From Lachnospiraceae bacterium (GTDB lineage Bacteria > Bacillota > Clostridia > Lachnospirales > Lachnospiraceae): a stretch of DNA of 64,000 nucleotides. Numbering within the stretch: position 1 is the first letter of the stretch; the number at the start of each line of letters is the position of its first letter. Positions 54,650 to 63,678 of this stretch are shown in pieces. Location: positions 62,001 to 126,000 of the forward strand of contig JAGAQJ010000031.1 in the NCBI GenBank assembly GCA_017622845.1, given 5' to 3'. Both the position numbers and the translations under genes were made by a program. Below the pieces are notes generated by a model that saw nothing but the letters and a program-made list of their open reading frames with translations, did not search any database and was not told where the DNA came from.

Positions 54650-54684
54650 CGCAGCAGAGTGCGTACTCCTGATTCATTGCTGCG
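54650..54684. terminator. Nested stem-loop between convergent ylbJ and amidase genes
   Basis: CGCAGCA (54650-54656) pairs with TGCTGCG (54678-54684), enclosing an inner GAGT/ACTC stem (54657-54668). There is no T-tract, so termination is inferred only from its place between converging genes. Confidence 0.4.
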
Positions 54685-54688
54685 TTAA

Positions 54689-55726
54689 CTAATTAAGTTT
54701 TATGATATTTGACTCTGTACTCTTATCATACAGATTATATGCCTTAAAGATGAGGTTATCCTTTTTACCATAACTCATACTAACAGATACCGTCATCGTG
54801 GGACTGCCCTTTATCCAGGGCTGAAGGGGCGACCATGTTAATCCGTTATCCCAAGAATACGAATAATACTGGATTACGGATTCGCCGTCAAGCGCTGTCA
54901 ACTCAACTGTAGCATATTTTCCGGTTTTATCATAATTGATTAGATTTGCACCAACATATACAGGCGGAGTAGAATCATTATATACGCGGCTTGCAGGAAC
55001 CGGAACAGCTAAAGGCGCATAATTTCTGTAATCGGTCTTCCCGTCCTTCGAGACAAGTCCGAAGTATCTGGCAACTGCCTCGGCATCACGAACACCAAAT
55101 TCCTTCAGGCTTTCCTGCGTCTGCAGATAAGCGGCATCGTTGCTATTGTCAACATGACAGTGCTCTACAATAATGGAAGGAATATTTCTTATCGCACATT
55201 GGCGTATAATTCCATAGTAATCTGTTCCCTTACTGCCGATTCTGGTCTTAATGCCGCGATTGAATAATCCCATTTCCTCAAACTGATTTAAAAATTCATT
55301 CCCCATAGAATAACCCTGACTGTATAACAAACCTGTGGATGGAACCCATACTTCACTTCCATAGAGGATATGGGAAATAGACATATTAAAATGGAGTGAA
55401 AACAGGAAATCTGCCTGAACCTCTGCCGCAAACGCTGCCCGTTCTTCCAGCGACATATCAATATCCTCTGTATGTGTCAGATAAACCTTCACATTTTCGT
55501 ATTTTTCAAGCTGTTCCTTCATATACAAAGCAACAACCATGGTATAGTGCTTTTCGGGTATTGGTAAATAATCCGTTCCCAGATTGGAACCGCCATGCCC
55601 TGGATCAATCACAACAACAATAGGCTCTGCTGCTTCTGCTTCGGATAAATTGAAACCGGAAATACAAGATACTGTCAGAATCACACACAATAGGAAAGTC
55701 ATCGCCCTTTTTAATATCTTTCTCAT
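54689..55726 (-). CDS. Secreted N-acetylmuramoyl-L-alanine amidase (Amidase_3)
   Basis: Cleaves the lactyl amide between glycan and stem peptide. 345 aa: signal peptide about 1-33 (ends AEA), zinc amidase domain with VIDPGHGG (about 40-47, first His), the Glu in PEKHY, SLHFN (about 111-115, second His) and catalytic Glu in IVEHCHVDN (about 187-195). A beta-rich C-terminal region of about 90 residues (DGESVIQYYSYSWDNG) may bind the wall. The start at 55726 has AAAGGAG at 6 bp; a reading 13 codons longer lacks support. Confidence 0.92.
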   Translation of the reverse strand: MRKILKRAMTFLLCVILTVSCISGFNLSEAEAAEPIVVVIDPGHGGSNLGTDYLPIPEKHYTMVVALYMKEQLEKYENVKVYLTHTEDIDMSLEERAAFAAEVQADFLFSLHFNMSISHILYGSEVWVPSTGLLYSQGYSMGNEFLNQFEEMGLFNRGIKTRIGSKGTDYYGIIRQCAIRNIPSIIVEHCHVDNSNDAAYLQTQESLKEFGVRDAEAVARYFGLVSKDGKTDYRNYAPLAVPVPASRVYNDSTPPVYVGANLINYDKTGKYATVELTALDGESVIQYYSYSWDNGLTWSPLQPWIKGSPTMTVSVSMSYGKKDNLIFKAYNLYDKSTESNIIKLN

Positions 55727-55794
55727 TCTTTCTCCTTTACTGATATATTTTTGCAAAACAAGCAAAGATTACCTTGCCTGCGGTATAGTCAGTA

Positions 55795-55819
55795 TAACCC
55801 ACAGAAAAACTGTGGGTTA
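55795..55819. other. Perfect 10-bp hairpin with AAAAA loop
   Basis: TAACCCACAG (55795-55804) and CTGTGGGTTA (55810-55819). No T-run on either strand; it lies between the amidase gene and the end of the coiled-coil gene, so it may be a terminator or processing site. Confidence 0.5.
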
Positions 55820-55886
55820 ACTTTACGAAACACGGCTGTATATGGAAATGGCTGCTTATTGCACATACATGCTCCGTTCACAAGTT

Positions 55887-56489
55887 TTAAATTAAATCAA
55901 TATTATCTGTATCGGAATTGTCAGCAGATTGTATTTGCTCTGCTGCTTCTTCCGGCGGCATAAGTTCTGCCCTGTTTGCCGTGACAACATTATCAATTTC
56001 CCTGAGATTTCCTACCAGCGCATTATAGTCACGTGTTGAAATTTCTATTGACTGCTTTAGAATATTCTCCAGATTTGCAAGAATACTGTCTGTATACTGC
56101 ATTGCGGCAGATTTTACATTGTTTGCCTCAATCGTTGCATTATCCAGAATATCCTGTGCCTGTTTGGTTGCCATTTCTACAATCTCATTCGCCTGAGCAT
56201 ATGCCTGCTGCATAATCTGATGCTCGCTAATCAGCTCATTCGTCTGAACAGCCGCATCATTTAACAGCTCTTGTGCTTTTTGCCTGGCATCGTTTAAGAT
56301 TGCCTCTTTATTGGAAATAATTTTCTGATAGCGCTTTATCTCCTCCGGGGTTTTCATGCGCAATTCGCGTAGCAAATCATCGATTTCCGCTTTATTTACC
56401 ATGATAATATCTGTCGAAAACGCTTTATATTTGCAGTTATCTATGTACTCCTCAATTTCATCTATTAACTGCTCTATTCTGCTGCTCAT
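55887..56489 (-). CDS. Coiled-coil cytoplasmic protein (DivIVA/ATP-synthase-subunit-like)
   Basis: 200 aa, almost entirely helical: acidic N-terminal segment (RIEQLIDEIEEYIDNCK), a PEEI turn near 48, then long Ala/Gln/Asn/Glu-rich coiled coil (about 55-135) of the kind seen in DivIVA and V-ATPase subunit E/H families, and an acidic tail. No membrane segment. Annotators often call such genes ATPase, but no nucleotide-binding motif is present. It sits 41 bp downstream of coaD, an arrangement recurrent in Lachnospiraceae as I recall. Precise role unknown. Confidence 0.75.
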   Translation of the reverse strand: MSSRIEQLIDEIEEYIDNCKYKAFSTDIIMVNKAEIDDLLRELRMKTPEEIKRYQKIISNKEAILNDARQKAQELLNDAAVQTNELISEHQIMQQAYAQANEIVEMATKQAQDILDNATIEANNVKSAAMQYTDSILANLENILKQSIEISTRDYNALVGNLREIDNVVTANRAELMPPEEAAEQIQSADNSDTDNIDLI

Positions 56490-56530
56490 ATTACTCCTCC
56501 ATACTTTACGCGTTCCTATCCGGAATGCAT

Positions 56531-57016
56531 TTACTTATTTTTAAATTTATCATATACAAGCTCAGCTACAAAGTCAGGCACACACTGCGAAATATCTCCA
56601 TGAAAGGAAGCGATTTCCTTTACACTGGAGGAACTAAGGTATGCATATTCAAGACTTGTAGTCAGAAATACCGTATCAAGATTTCCATTAGACAGCTTCC
56701 TGTTCGTCTGAGCAATCTGTAATTCATACTCAAAATCTGTAATAGCCCGTAAGCCGCGGACCGAAATATGAATATCCTTCTGTCTTGCATAATCAATCAA
56801 AAGACCGTTAAAGGAATCTACTTCCACATTCGGCAAATCCTTTGTAGCCTCCTTTAATATACTAACACGTTCCTCAACAGAAAACAACGCATTCTTCGCC
56901 TTATTATCCAAAACGCTTACGATTAAGGTATCAAACATTTTAGATGCCCGTTGAATCACATCAAGGTGACCAAGAGTCATAGGGTCAAAACTCCCCGGAT
57001 AAATTGCAGCATTCAT
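56531..57016 (-). CDS. coaD: Phosphopantetheine adenylyltransferase
   Basis: Penultimate step of coenzyme A synthesis. 161 aa with the T/HxGH nucleotidyltransferase site [16 protein letters not shown] (about 6-21), [15 protein letters not shown] (about 88-102) and the C-terminal [18 protein letters not shown] (about 123-140). GGAGG is about 9 bp before the ATG. rsmD-coaD is a standard Firmicutes pair. Confidence 0.97.
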   Translation of the reverse strand: MNAAIYPGSFDPMTLGHLDVIQRASKMFDTLIVSVLDNKAKNALFSVEERVSILKEATKDLPNVEVDSFNGLLIDYARQKDIHISVRGLRAITDFEYELQIAQTNRKLSNGNLDTVFLTTSLEYAYLSSSSVKEIASFHGDISQCVPDFVAELVYDKFKNK

Positions 57017-57039
57017 GGTATTAATCCTCCATAGGTATT

Positions 57040-57588
57040 TTATATTTTTCTTATGAATACGTGCTTGTTTGTTTTATACTGCTTTTCTTTCTCTACAAAA
57101 AAGCCAATATCCTCTACATAATTAAAGGAGGTTTCACGTGCAGCTTCCACAACAATTAAAGTGTCCTCATTCACATATGCGGCGTCACGAAGAATCTCCA
57201 GAACTCCTTTTTCGTAATTCTGTTGATATGGCGGATCAAGAAATATCACGTCAGCCGTCTCCTTAATGCTGCCCCTGAGCGCGGAAAAAACATCTTGCTT
57301 TAACACAACAGCCTTGTCCGTCAGATGTGTGTGTTCTAAATTATCCGTAATACATGCAATAGCCTTTTGATTGTTTTCTATAAAATAAGCTTTTCTGGCG
57401 CCGCGGCTCAATGCCTCGATACCAATGCCGCCGCTTCCTGAAAAAAGGTCGACAAAGACAGCCCCTGACAAATATGGCATCAGCATATTGAAAAGTGTTT
57501 CCTTTATTCTGTCAGTTGTCGGGCGTGTATCCAATCCTTCAGGCGTCTTTAGCAAAAGACGTCTGGCAGTTCCAGCAATTACTCTCAT
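57040..57588 (-). CDS. rsmD: 16S rRNA (guanine966-N2)-methyltransferase RsmD
   Basis: Methylates G966 in the 30S subunit. 182 aa beginning [13 protein letters not shown], with [13 protein letters not shown] (about 22-34), the SAM loop [20 protein letters not shown] (about 45-64) and the catalytic DPPYQQ (about 122-127). Ends 23 bp before coaD. Confidence 0.96.
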   Translation of the reverse strand: MRVIAGTARRLLLKTPEGLDTRPTTDRIKETLFNMLMPYLSGAVFVDLFSGSGGIGIEALSRGARKAYFIENNQKAIACITDNLEHTHLTDKAVVLKQDVFSALRGSIKETADVIFLDPPYQQNYEKGVLEILRDAAYVNEDTLIVVEAARETSFNYVEDIGFFVEKEKQYKTNKHVFIRKI

Positions 57589-57622
57589 AATAAAAATCTC
57601 CTATCAATATATTTATCTACGA

Positions 57623-59860
57623 TTATACTCTAAGTTTGGTACCTTTTGTATCTCTTTTACCAATTTTTATTTTATTCATTTCAATTTTTTTATTTTTATA
57701 TTCGATAGAAAATTCAGCTCCAGGCTGACAGTAGTAGACATTTTCAATGTAATCACCGCTTCCAAGCTTCATACCTCTGACTCCTACCGCTGTTTTTTTC
57801 AGTTCTGAAATCTCGTCCACGTCAAATCTGAGAAAATATCCGTCTTTGCTCTGCAGAATAATATGCTGATGCTCTGTTACCACTTCAATGCTGGCCAGTT
57901 CATCTTCTTCGTTGAGTTTTGTTGCCGCCACTGTTCGTTTGGTTACATCAAACTCACCGCCGCTTACAATCTTGCACATTCCCTGTTTCGTAACAAATAA
58001 TAATCTGTACAGATTTAATTCGGACTGGCTTGCAATCGCGACGATATCCTCATTACCTGAGCTGTAATTGCTGACGTTGTCGACCGGAATCCCTTTATCC
58101 CGAAAACGTCCAAAAGGAATATCTGCTACTTTAATTGTATGAAGCTGCCCTAAGTTTGTAAACAGGCAGATTCTTCCTGTATTGCGGCATTTTACGACAT
58201 ACTTAAATTCCGCATGCGCAGCTTCCTTATTTCTCTCATAGGCTGCCATATCGATTGTCTTACAATATCCAAACTTATCCATAAGGAACATGACATCCAT
58301 ATCTTCAAGCTTTTTCTCCTCATAGACAGCTTCCCCGGCGTTTTCAATATGTGTTCTGCGTTTTCTCGAATACTCTTTCTTAATGATATCCAGTTCCTGC
58401 ATAATAACCTGTGCCATGGAATCACGGCGGTCAAGGATGTCCTCATATTTGTAAATGTTCGCGTTTGTCTCCTCATTCTCCTTCATGAGCGCTTCAATTT
58501 CCAAGCCAATCAGCTTGTACAGACGCATATCAAGAATCGCGTTTGCTTGCCGTTCGGTAAAATTTAACTGCTGAGCCATGATTGCAGATTCCTTTGAACG
58601 GAATTTGATACCGTCTGTAATACCATCCGTCAGACAGTTTTTAACCATGCTTCGGTCCTTCGAACCGCGAAGAATTTCGATAATAAGGTCTATGATATTA
58701 CATGCCCGTATCAGCCCTTCCTGTATCTCGCGTTTTTCAAGCTCTTTGTTTAACAGTGTTGTATATTTGCGTGTTGCTATTTCATATTGGAACGCTACAT
58801 TTCTTGCAATAATGCTCTTTAGCCCTAAGGTTTCCGGTCTGCCGTCTGCTATGGCAATCATATTGACACCAAAGGTATCTTCGAGACGTGTCTTTTTATA
58901 CAGCAGATTCTTAAAGTTTTCCACGTCTGTGTCCTTTTTTAATTCGATTACGATACGAATCCCCTCTTTTGAGGACTGGTTTGAGATATCAAGAATTTCC
59001 GGAGCCTTCTTTTGCTCATACAAAGCAGCAATATCTTGCAAAAATTTACCGATATTGGCACCAATCATCGTATATGGAATTTCTGTTATGACGAGATTCA
59101 GCTTTCCTCCCTTGGCTTTCTCTACTTCAACCTTGCCGCGAAGCTTTATCTTGCCGACTCCGGTTTCATAGATGGAAAGGAGGTCATCTTTATTGCAGAC
59201 AATTCCTCCTGTAGGAAAATCCGGTCCCTTCACATACTTCATCAGTTCGCGTGTCGTTATGTTCTCATTCGTCATATATGCTTTGGTAGCATCAATCACT
59301 TCGCCCAGATTATGCGGAGGAATACTTGTAGCCATTCCTACGGCGATTCCCTCAGAACCGTTTACCAGTAAATTAGGGAACTTGCAGGGAAGGACGCTTG
59401 GCTCCTTCTCTGTTTCATCAAAATTAGGGACAAAATCAACCACATCTTTATCAAGGTCTGCCAATATCGCCTCCTGCGAAATTTTCTGCAGCCTTGCCTC
59501 GGTATATCGCATGGCAGCAGCTCCGTCGCCTTCGATATTGCCAAAATTGCCGTGTCCGTCAATCAGCGGAATTCCCTTTTTAAAATCCTGTGTAAGCACA
59601 ACCAGCGCGTCATATATGGAGCTGTCGCCGTGAGGGTGATACTTACCCATGGTATCTCCTACAATACGCGCGCTTTTTCGGTACGGACGGTCATATCTGA
59701 TGCCAAGCTCATGCATATCATATAAGGTACGTCTCTGAACGGGCTTTAAACCGTCGCGAACATCAGGCAAAGCTCTTGCAATGATGACACTCATGGCATA
59801 ATCAATAAAAGACCTTTGCATGGTCTCTGAATATTCGGTTTTAATAATTCTTTCTTCCAT
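57623..59860 (-). CDS. parC: DNA topoisomerase IV subunit A (GyrA/ParC family)
   Basis: Breakage-reunion subunit for decatenation. 745 aa. Winged-helix region with YHPHGDSSIYDALVVLTQ (about 73-90); the Ser and Asp at the quinolone-determining positions are wild type. Catalytic Tyr in AAMRYTEARL. A beta-pinwheel C-terminal domain begins at about 495. The GyrA-box QRRGGKG is absent, and the partner gene lies directly upstream, so I prefer topoisomerase IV over gyrase. Separated from parE by a 294-bp spacer holding a MITE-like element. Confidence 0.9.
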   Translation of the reverse strand: MEERIIKTEYSETMQRSFIDYAMSVIIARALPDVRDGLKPVQRRTLYDMHELGIRYDRPYRKSARIVGDTMGKYHPHGDSSIYDALVVLTQDFKKGIPLIDGHGNFGNIEGDGAAAMRYTEARLQKISQEAILADLDKDVVDFVPNFDETEKEPSVLPCKFPNLLVNGSEGIAVGMATSIPPHNLGEVIDATKAYMTNENITTRELMKYVKGPDFPTGGIVCNKDDLLSIYETGVGKIKLRGKVEVEKAKGGKLNLVITEIPYTMIGANIGKFLQDIAALYEQKKAPEILDISNQSSKEGIRIVIELKKDTDVENFKNLLYKKTRLEDTFGVNMIAIADGRPETLGLKSIIARNVAFQYEIATRKYTTLLNKELEKREIQEGLIRACNIIDLIIEILRGSKDRSMVKNCLTDGITDGIKFRSKESAIMAQQLNFTERQANAILDMRLYKLIGLEIEALMKENEETNANIYKYEDILDRRDSMAQVIMQELDIIKKEYSRKRRTHIENAGEAVYEEKKLEDMDVMFLMDKFGYCKTIDMAAYERNKEAAHAEFKYVVKCRNTGRICLFTNLGQLHTIKVADIPFGRFRDKGIPVDNVSNYSSGNEDIVAIASQSELNLYRLLFVTKQGMCKIVSGGEFDVTKRTVAATKLNEEDELASIEVVTEHQHIILQSKDGYFLRFDVDEISELKKTAVGVRGMKLGSGDYIENVYYCQPGAEFSIEYKNKKIEMNKIKIGKRDTKGTKLRV

Positions 59861-59888
59861 CTGCCAATATGCTCCTTATTTATGTATC

Positions 59889-60145
59889 CTAGTGCCTTGT
59901 CTTATTGATAATTAGCCAAACCTACTTGCCTATCCGTCCATCTGCGTAGTTTTGCCAAATATCAACGAGACAAGACACTAGTACAACTTTTCGTAAATAA
60001 CCAGACCAATAACGCAGAATATTTTTTCGAGTGTGCATGACAAAAAATGTAGGCGTAGCGGGCTACGTCGAGGCTTTTTGCCATGTGCAATCGGGAAAAT
60101 AGGCAAGTTATTTGATTGAGTTATTTAAAAATCGTTGTACTAGTG
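59889..60145. repeat. Composite palindromic MITE-like element between parE and parC
   Basis: Part A (59889-59981) has terminal inverted repeats of about 33 bp; the outermost 14 are CTAGTGCCTTGTCT and AGACAAGACACTAG with one mismatch. Part B (59976-60145) has ends CACTAGTACAAC and GTTGTACTAGTG, then further matching bases, and encloses a long hairpin (about 60032-60095, GGCGTAG/CTACGTC with GCATG/CATGTGC flanks). The two parts share CACTAG. No reading frame inside. It accounts for nearly all of the parE-parC spacer. Confidence 0.7.
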
Positions 60146-60154
60146 TACTATCTA

Positions 60155-62083
60155 TTAAATATCAAGCTCTGCCTCGGTAGCATGCTCATATATAAATGTC
60201 TTTCTGGGAAGGACATCTGTTCCCATCAATAACTCTGTTATTTCAGATGCCATACGCGCATCTTCAATTTCAATCTGTTTCAACATTCTGGTTTCCGGAT
60301 TTAATGTAGTTTCCCACAACTGCTCAGCGTCCATCTCACCAAGACCCTTGTACCGCTGCAGCGTGAATGTGCCCTTATGCGTCCTGCGGTATTTTTCAAG
60401 CGCCTTGTCGTCATAGAGATACTCTTCTTTGCCTTTTGCCGGCATTGCCTTATAAAGAGGCGGCATCGCAATATAAATATGCCCTTCATAGATTAATTCC
60501 GGCATAAAGCGATAAAAAAGCGTCAGAAGCAGATTGCTGATATGCGCTCCATCCACATCGGCATCTGCCATAATAACAATTTTGTTATAGCGAAGCTTGG
60601 AAATATCAAAGTCGTTGCCATACCCTTCAGAAAATCCACAGCCGAATGCATTAATCATCGTTTTGATTTCTGCATTTGCAAGCACCTTGTCAATGCTTGC
60701 CTTTTCCACATTAAGGATTTTACCTCTGATGGGGAGAATCGCCTGATAATTTCTGTCACGGGCAGTCTTTGCGCTTCCGCCTGCCGAATCACCTTCTACA
60801 ATAAATATCTCGCACTTGCTGTAATCTTTTGACTCACAGTTTGCCAGTTTGCCGTTGGAGTCAAAGGAAAATTTCTGCTTTGTAAGCATATTCGTCTTTG
60901 CTTTTTCTTCTGTTTTGCGAATTTTTGCTGCTTTTTCAGCGCAGGAGATAACGCTTTTGAGCACTTCGACATTTCTGTCAAAATAACGGGTCACTTCATC
61001 TCCTGTCACCTTGCTGACCGCCTTTGACGCGTCTTGATTGTCAAGCTTTGTCTTGGTCTGTCCCTCGAATCTGGGGGCCGGATGTTTGATTGATACGACA
61101 GCCGTCATGCCGTTTCTCACATCTGCTCCGGTAAAGTTTACATCCTTTTCCTTCAATATATTCAGCTCGCGAGCATAATTATTGATGACTGTTGTAAACA
61201 TTGTCTTAAATCCGGTTAAGTGTGTACCGCCCTCCGCATTATAGATATTGTTGCAGAAGCCAAGCACACTCTCATGAAATTCATTGACATACTGAAAGGC
61301 GCACTCAACGGTGATATCCTCGCTGACTCCGGTAAAGTATATGATATCATGCAAGGTTTCTTTATTTTTATTGAGGTCCTTTACATATCCTACAATTCCC
61401 TCCGGCTCGGAGTATGTCACGGTTTCGTCATGTTCTCCGCGCTTATCCGTAAAAATGATCGTCAGCTTCGGATTCAGGTAAGCGGTTTCATGAAGCCTGC
61501 TCTTTACATCGTCGGCTTTAAACCATGTTTTATCAAAAATTGACGGGTCAGGCGTAAAATTAATTGTCGTTCCGGTTTCTCTGGTTTTGCCGATTACAGG
61601 AAGCAGTCCGTCAATCAGCTCAACCACCGGATTCCCGTACTCGTACTTGTCCTGATGAATCAAACCGCCGCTTTTTACGGTAACCGTAAGCTGCGTGGAA
61701 AGTGCATTGACAACGGACGAGCCTACACCGTGGAGACCGCCGCTTGTTTTATAAACACTGTTATCAAATTTGCCGCCTGCATGAAGCGTCGTAAAGACGA
61801 CTCTCTCGGCGCTGACACCTTTCTGATGCATGCCGACAGGGATACCGCGTCCGTTATCAGATATGGTTGCGGAGCCGTCCTTCTCAAGCGTCACACGGAT
61901 TTCACTGCACGCGCCTGCAAGATGTTCATCGACAGAATTATCGACAATCTCATAGATTAAATGATTCAAACCTTTTGTTGAAACACTTCCTATGTACATG
62001 CCCGGTCTTTTCCTGACAGCCTCAAGTCCCTCCAGCACAGTAATGCTGGAGGCATCATATATATTATTATCTGTTTTTGCCAT
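60155..62083 (-). CDS. parE: DNA topoisomerase IV subunit B (GyrB/ParE family)
   Basis: ATPase subunit of type IIA topoisomerase. 642 aa: GHKL ATPase (EIVDNSVDEHLAG about 45-57, DNGRGIPVG, GGLHGVGSSVVNAL), transducer with the QTKTKL lysine (about 334-339), and TOPRIM with VEGDSAGGSAK (about 424-434) and MADADVDGAHI (about 499-509), ending ARMASEITELLMG. AAAGG is about 12 bp before the ATG. Short GyrB length with no insert fits ParE. Followed by parC on the same strand. Confidence 0.92.
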   Translation of the reverse strand: MAKTDNNIYDASSITVLEGLEAVRKRPGMYIGSVSTKGLNHLIYEIVDNSVDEHLAGACSEIRVTLEKDGSATISDNGRGIPVGMHQKGVSAERVVFTTLHAGGKFDNSVYKTSGGLHGVGSSVVNALSTQLTVTVKSGGLIHQDKYEYGNPVVELIDGLLPVIGKTRETGTTINFTPDPSIFDKTWFKADDVKSRLHETAYLNPKLTIIFTDKRGEHDETVTYSEPEGIVGYVKDLNKNKETLHDIIYFTGVSEDITVECAFQYVNEFHESVLGFCNNIYNAEGGTHLTGFKTMFTTVINNYARELNILKEKDVNFTGADVRNGMTAVVSIKHPAPRFEGQTKTKLDNQDASKAVSKVTGDEVTRYFDRNVEVLKSVISCAEKAAKIRKTEEKAKTNMLTKQKFSFDSNGKLANCESKDYSKCEIFIVEGDSAGGSAKTARDRNYQAILPIRGKILNVEKASIDKVLANAEIKTMINAFGCGFSEGYGNDFDISKLRYNKIVIMADADVDGAHISNLLLTLFYRFMPELIYEGHIYIAMPPLYKAMPAKGKEEYLYDDKALEKYRRTHKGTFTLQRYKGLGEMDAEQLWETTLNPETRMLKQIEIEDARMASEITELLMGTDVLPRKTFIYEHATEAELDI

Positions 62084-62140
62084 TGAGCAACCAGCCTTTC
62101 TAAAACATTATATAACAATCCAGTACCTTCATAATTATGA

Positions 62141-62182
62141 GCAGAAGACCATGCAAAATTTCTGTCGGAAATGGTCTTCTGC
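62141..62182 (-). other. Perfect 12-bp stem-loop in the parE leader
   Basis: GCAGAAGACCAT (62141-62152) and ATGGTCTTCTGC (62171-62182) around an 18-nt loop, about 60 bp upstream of parE and downstream of its predicted promoter. No T-run in either direction, so a regulatory RNA structure or protein site is more likely than a terminator. Confidence 0.55.
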
Positions 62183-62183
62183 C

Positions 62184-62197
62184 GTAATAGTTCAGCC
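62184..62197 (+). repeat. Copy of the GTAACAGTTCAGCC intergenic motif (variant GTAATAGTTCAGCC)
   Basis: Lies directly beside the parE leader stem-loop. A shorter related GTAACAGTTCG occurs at 62317-62327 in the same 541-bp parE-pta spacer. Confidence 0.5.
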
Positions 62198-62260
62198 CAG
62201 AGGTTCAAATTATCGCCACTGATGTTTCCATATATTAGGATAGGCACGATGACGAACAAT

Positions 62261-62289
62261 ATTATAACATAACTTTTTGACCTTGCAAA
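62261..62289 (-). promoter_or_regulatory. Predicted promoter of parE-parC
   Basis: On the - strand TTTGCA (62284-62289), 17 bp, TATAAT (62261-62266) preceded by TG-T (extended -10). Confidence 0.6.
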
Positions 62290-62476
62290 GGTTTTTGAGT
62301 CCTGTTCACTCAATTCGTAACAGTTCGAACGAAAACGTAAAATCGAACAATTGTCAGTACACAGAAGGCGGCCAGTCCTATCTGAACAGCAACGTTTTTG
62401 AACAAATTTTCGAACATACATTTTTGTAATATTTTAATAAAAAACAGATTTCTCTGCATTTATTTTAATACAACCA

Positions 62477-62504
62477 TTGCAAATGAAAAAAATTTGTATA
62501 CAAT
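62477..62504 (+). promoter_or_regulatory. Predicted promoter of pta
   Basis: TTGCAA (62477-62482), 16 bp, TACAAT (62499-62504). Confidence 0.55.
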
Positions 62505-62543
62505 AGTAATTAGAAATGCAAGTAAGACCGCTAAACATCACGG

Positions 62544-62557
62544 TGTAAACGCTTTCA
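62544..62557 (+). promoter_or_regulatory. cre box (CcpA operator) in the pta leader
   Basis: TGTAAACGCTTTCA fits the 14-bp consensus TGWAANCGNTNWCA at every position. It is about 33 bp downstream of the predicted transcription start, a place where bound CcpA usually represses. Confidence 0.75.
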
Positions 62558-62624
62558 CACATAACCTGTGCACACTGGTGCATGTAGCAAAAAACTATCA
62601 AAAGAAAAGGAAGGATTTTTAATT

Positions 62625-63608
62625 ATGTATGGATTTGGTACAATGATTGAACAACTGAAAAAGAACCCTAAGACAATCGTCTTTACTGAGGGTACTGACC
62701 CACGTATTCTTGAGGCTGCTTCTCGTCTTTTGGCAAGTAGTTTCCTTCACCCTATTCTTGTTGGTAATGAAGAAGATGTCCTTAAGGCTGCTGAGGAGGC
62801 AGGTTATAATATCCGTGGTGCACAGATTATAGACAGCAACCACTATGATCGCTTTGACGAGATGGTAGAGCGATTCTGTGAGATTCGGAAAAATAAGGGA
62901 ATGACTCCTGAGGAGGCAAGAAAAGTCCTTGCACAGCCAAATTATTTTGGAACAATGCTCGTAGAGATGGGTGTTGCAGACTCCCTTCTTGGCGGCGCTA
63001 CATACTCTACTGCCGATACTGTTCGTCCTGCTTTACAGATTATCAAGACAAAGCCCGGCCACAGCATCGTTTCTTCCTGCTTTATCCTTGTTCGTCCCGG
63101 TGCTACAGGTGAAAATGAGGTTCTTGCAATGGGTGACTGCGCAATCAATATTAATCCCACAGAAGACGAGCTTGTTGAAATTGCCGGCGAGACTGCTGAG
63201 TGTGCAAAAATTTTCGGCGTCGACCCGAAGATTGCATTTTTAAGTTACTCTACTCTCGGCTCCGGAAAGGGTCCAGATGTTGAAAAAATGAGAAATGCAG
63301 CAAACAAGGCAAAGGCTAAATATCCAAGTCTTCCTATCGAAGGTGAGCTTCAGTTTGATGCTGCCGTATCTCCCCGTGTTGCACGTACAAAGTGCCCGGG
63401 CTCTACAGTTGCAGGACATGCCAATACATTTATTTTCCCTGACATCAACTCCGGAAACCTTGGTTACAAGATAGCACAGAGAATGGGTAATTTTGAGGCA
63501 TATGGTCCGATTCTCCTTGGATTGAATGCGCCAATCAATGACCTTTCCCGCGGCTGCAATGCAATTGAAGTATATTCCATGGCAATCATCACAGCAGCTT
63601 TAGTATAA
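62625..63608 (+). CDS. pta: Phosphate acetyltransferase
   Basis: Interconverts acetyl-CoA and acetyl phosphate in fermentative acetate formation. 327 aa, the short form without the N-terminal DRTGG domain, with VFTEGTDPRILEAA (about 18-31), GVADSLLGGATYSTADTVRP (about 116-135), and the C-terminal PGSTVAGHANTFIFPDINSG (about 262-281). The ATG at 62625 has AAGGAAGG upstream; a 19-codon longer reading covers the ribosome-binding site. No acetate kinase gene follows within the window; the gene ends at its own terminator. Confidence 0.95.
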   Translation: MYGFGTMIEQLKKNPKTIVFTEGTDPRILEAASRLLASSFLHPILVGNEEDVLKAAEEAGYNIRGAQIIDSNHYDRFDEMVERFCEIRKNKGMTPEEARKVLAQPNYFGTMLVEMGVADSLLGGATYSTADTVRPALQIIKTKPGHSIVSSCFILVRPGATGENEVLAMGDCAININPTEDELVEIAGETAECAKIFGVDPKIAFLSYSTLGSGKGPDVEKMRNAANKAKAKYPSLPIEGELQFDAAVSPRVARTKCPGSTVAGHANTFIFPDINSGNLGYKIAQRMGNFEAYGPILLGLNAPINDLSRGCNAIEVYSMAIITAALV

Positions 63609-63628
63609 ACGATAATTAATATACGACA

Positions 63629-63666
63629 AAAACGGCACATATTTTACAGTATGTGCCGTTTCTTTT
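63629..63666 (+). terminator. Rho-independent terminator after pta
   Basis: Perfect 12-bp arms AAACGGCACATA (63630-63641) and TATGTGCCGTTT (63650-63661), then CTTTT. Confidence 0.85.
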
Positions 63667-63678
63667 ACATTATTTTGT

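Noticed and set aside
58578-59171. 197-codon + strand frame opposite parC
   Set aside because: Lies wholly inside a well-supported parC coding region and shows no domain-like sequence.
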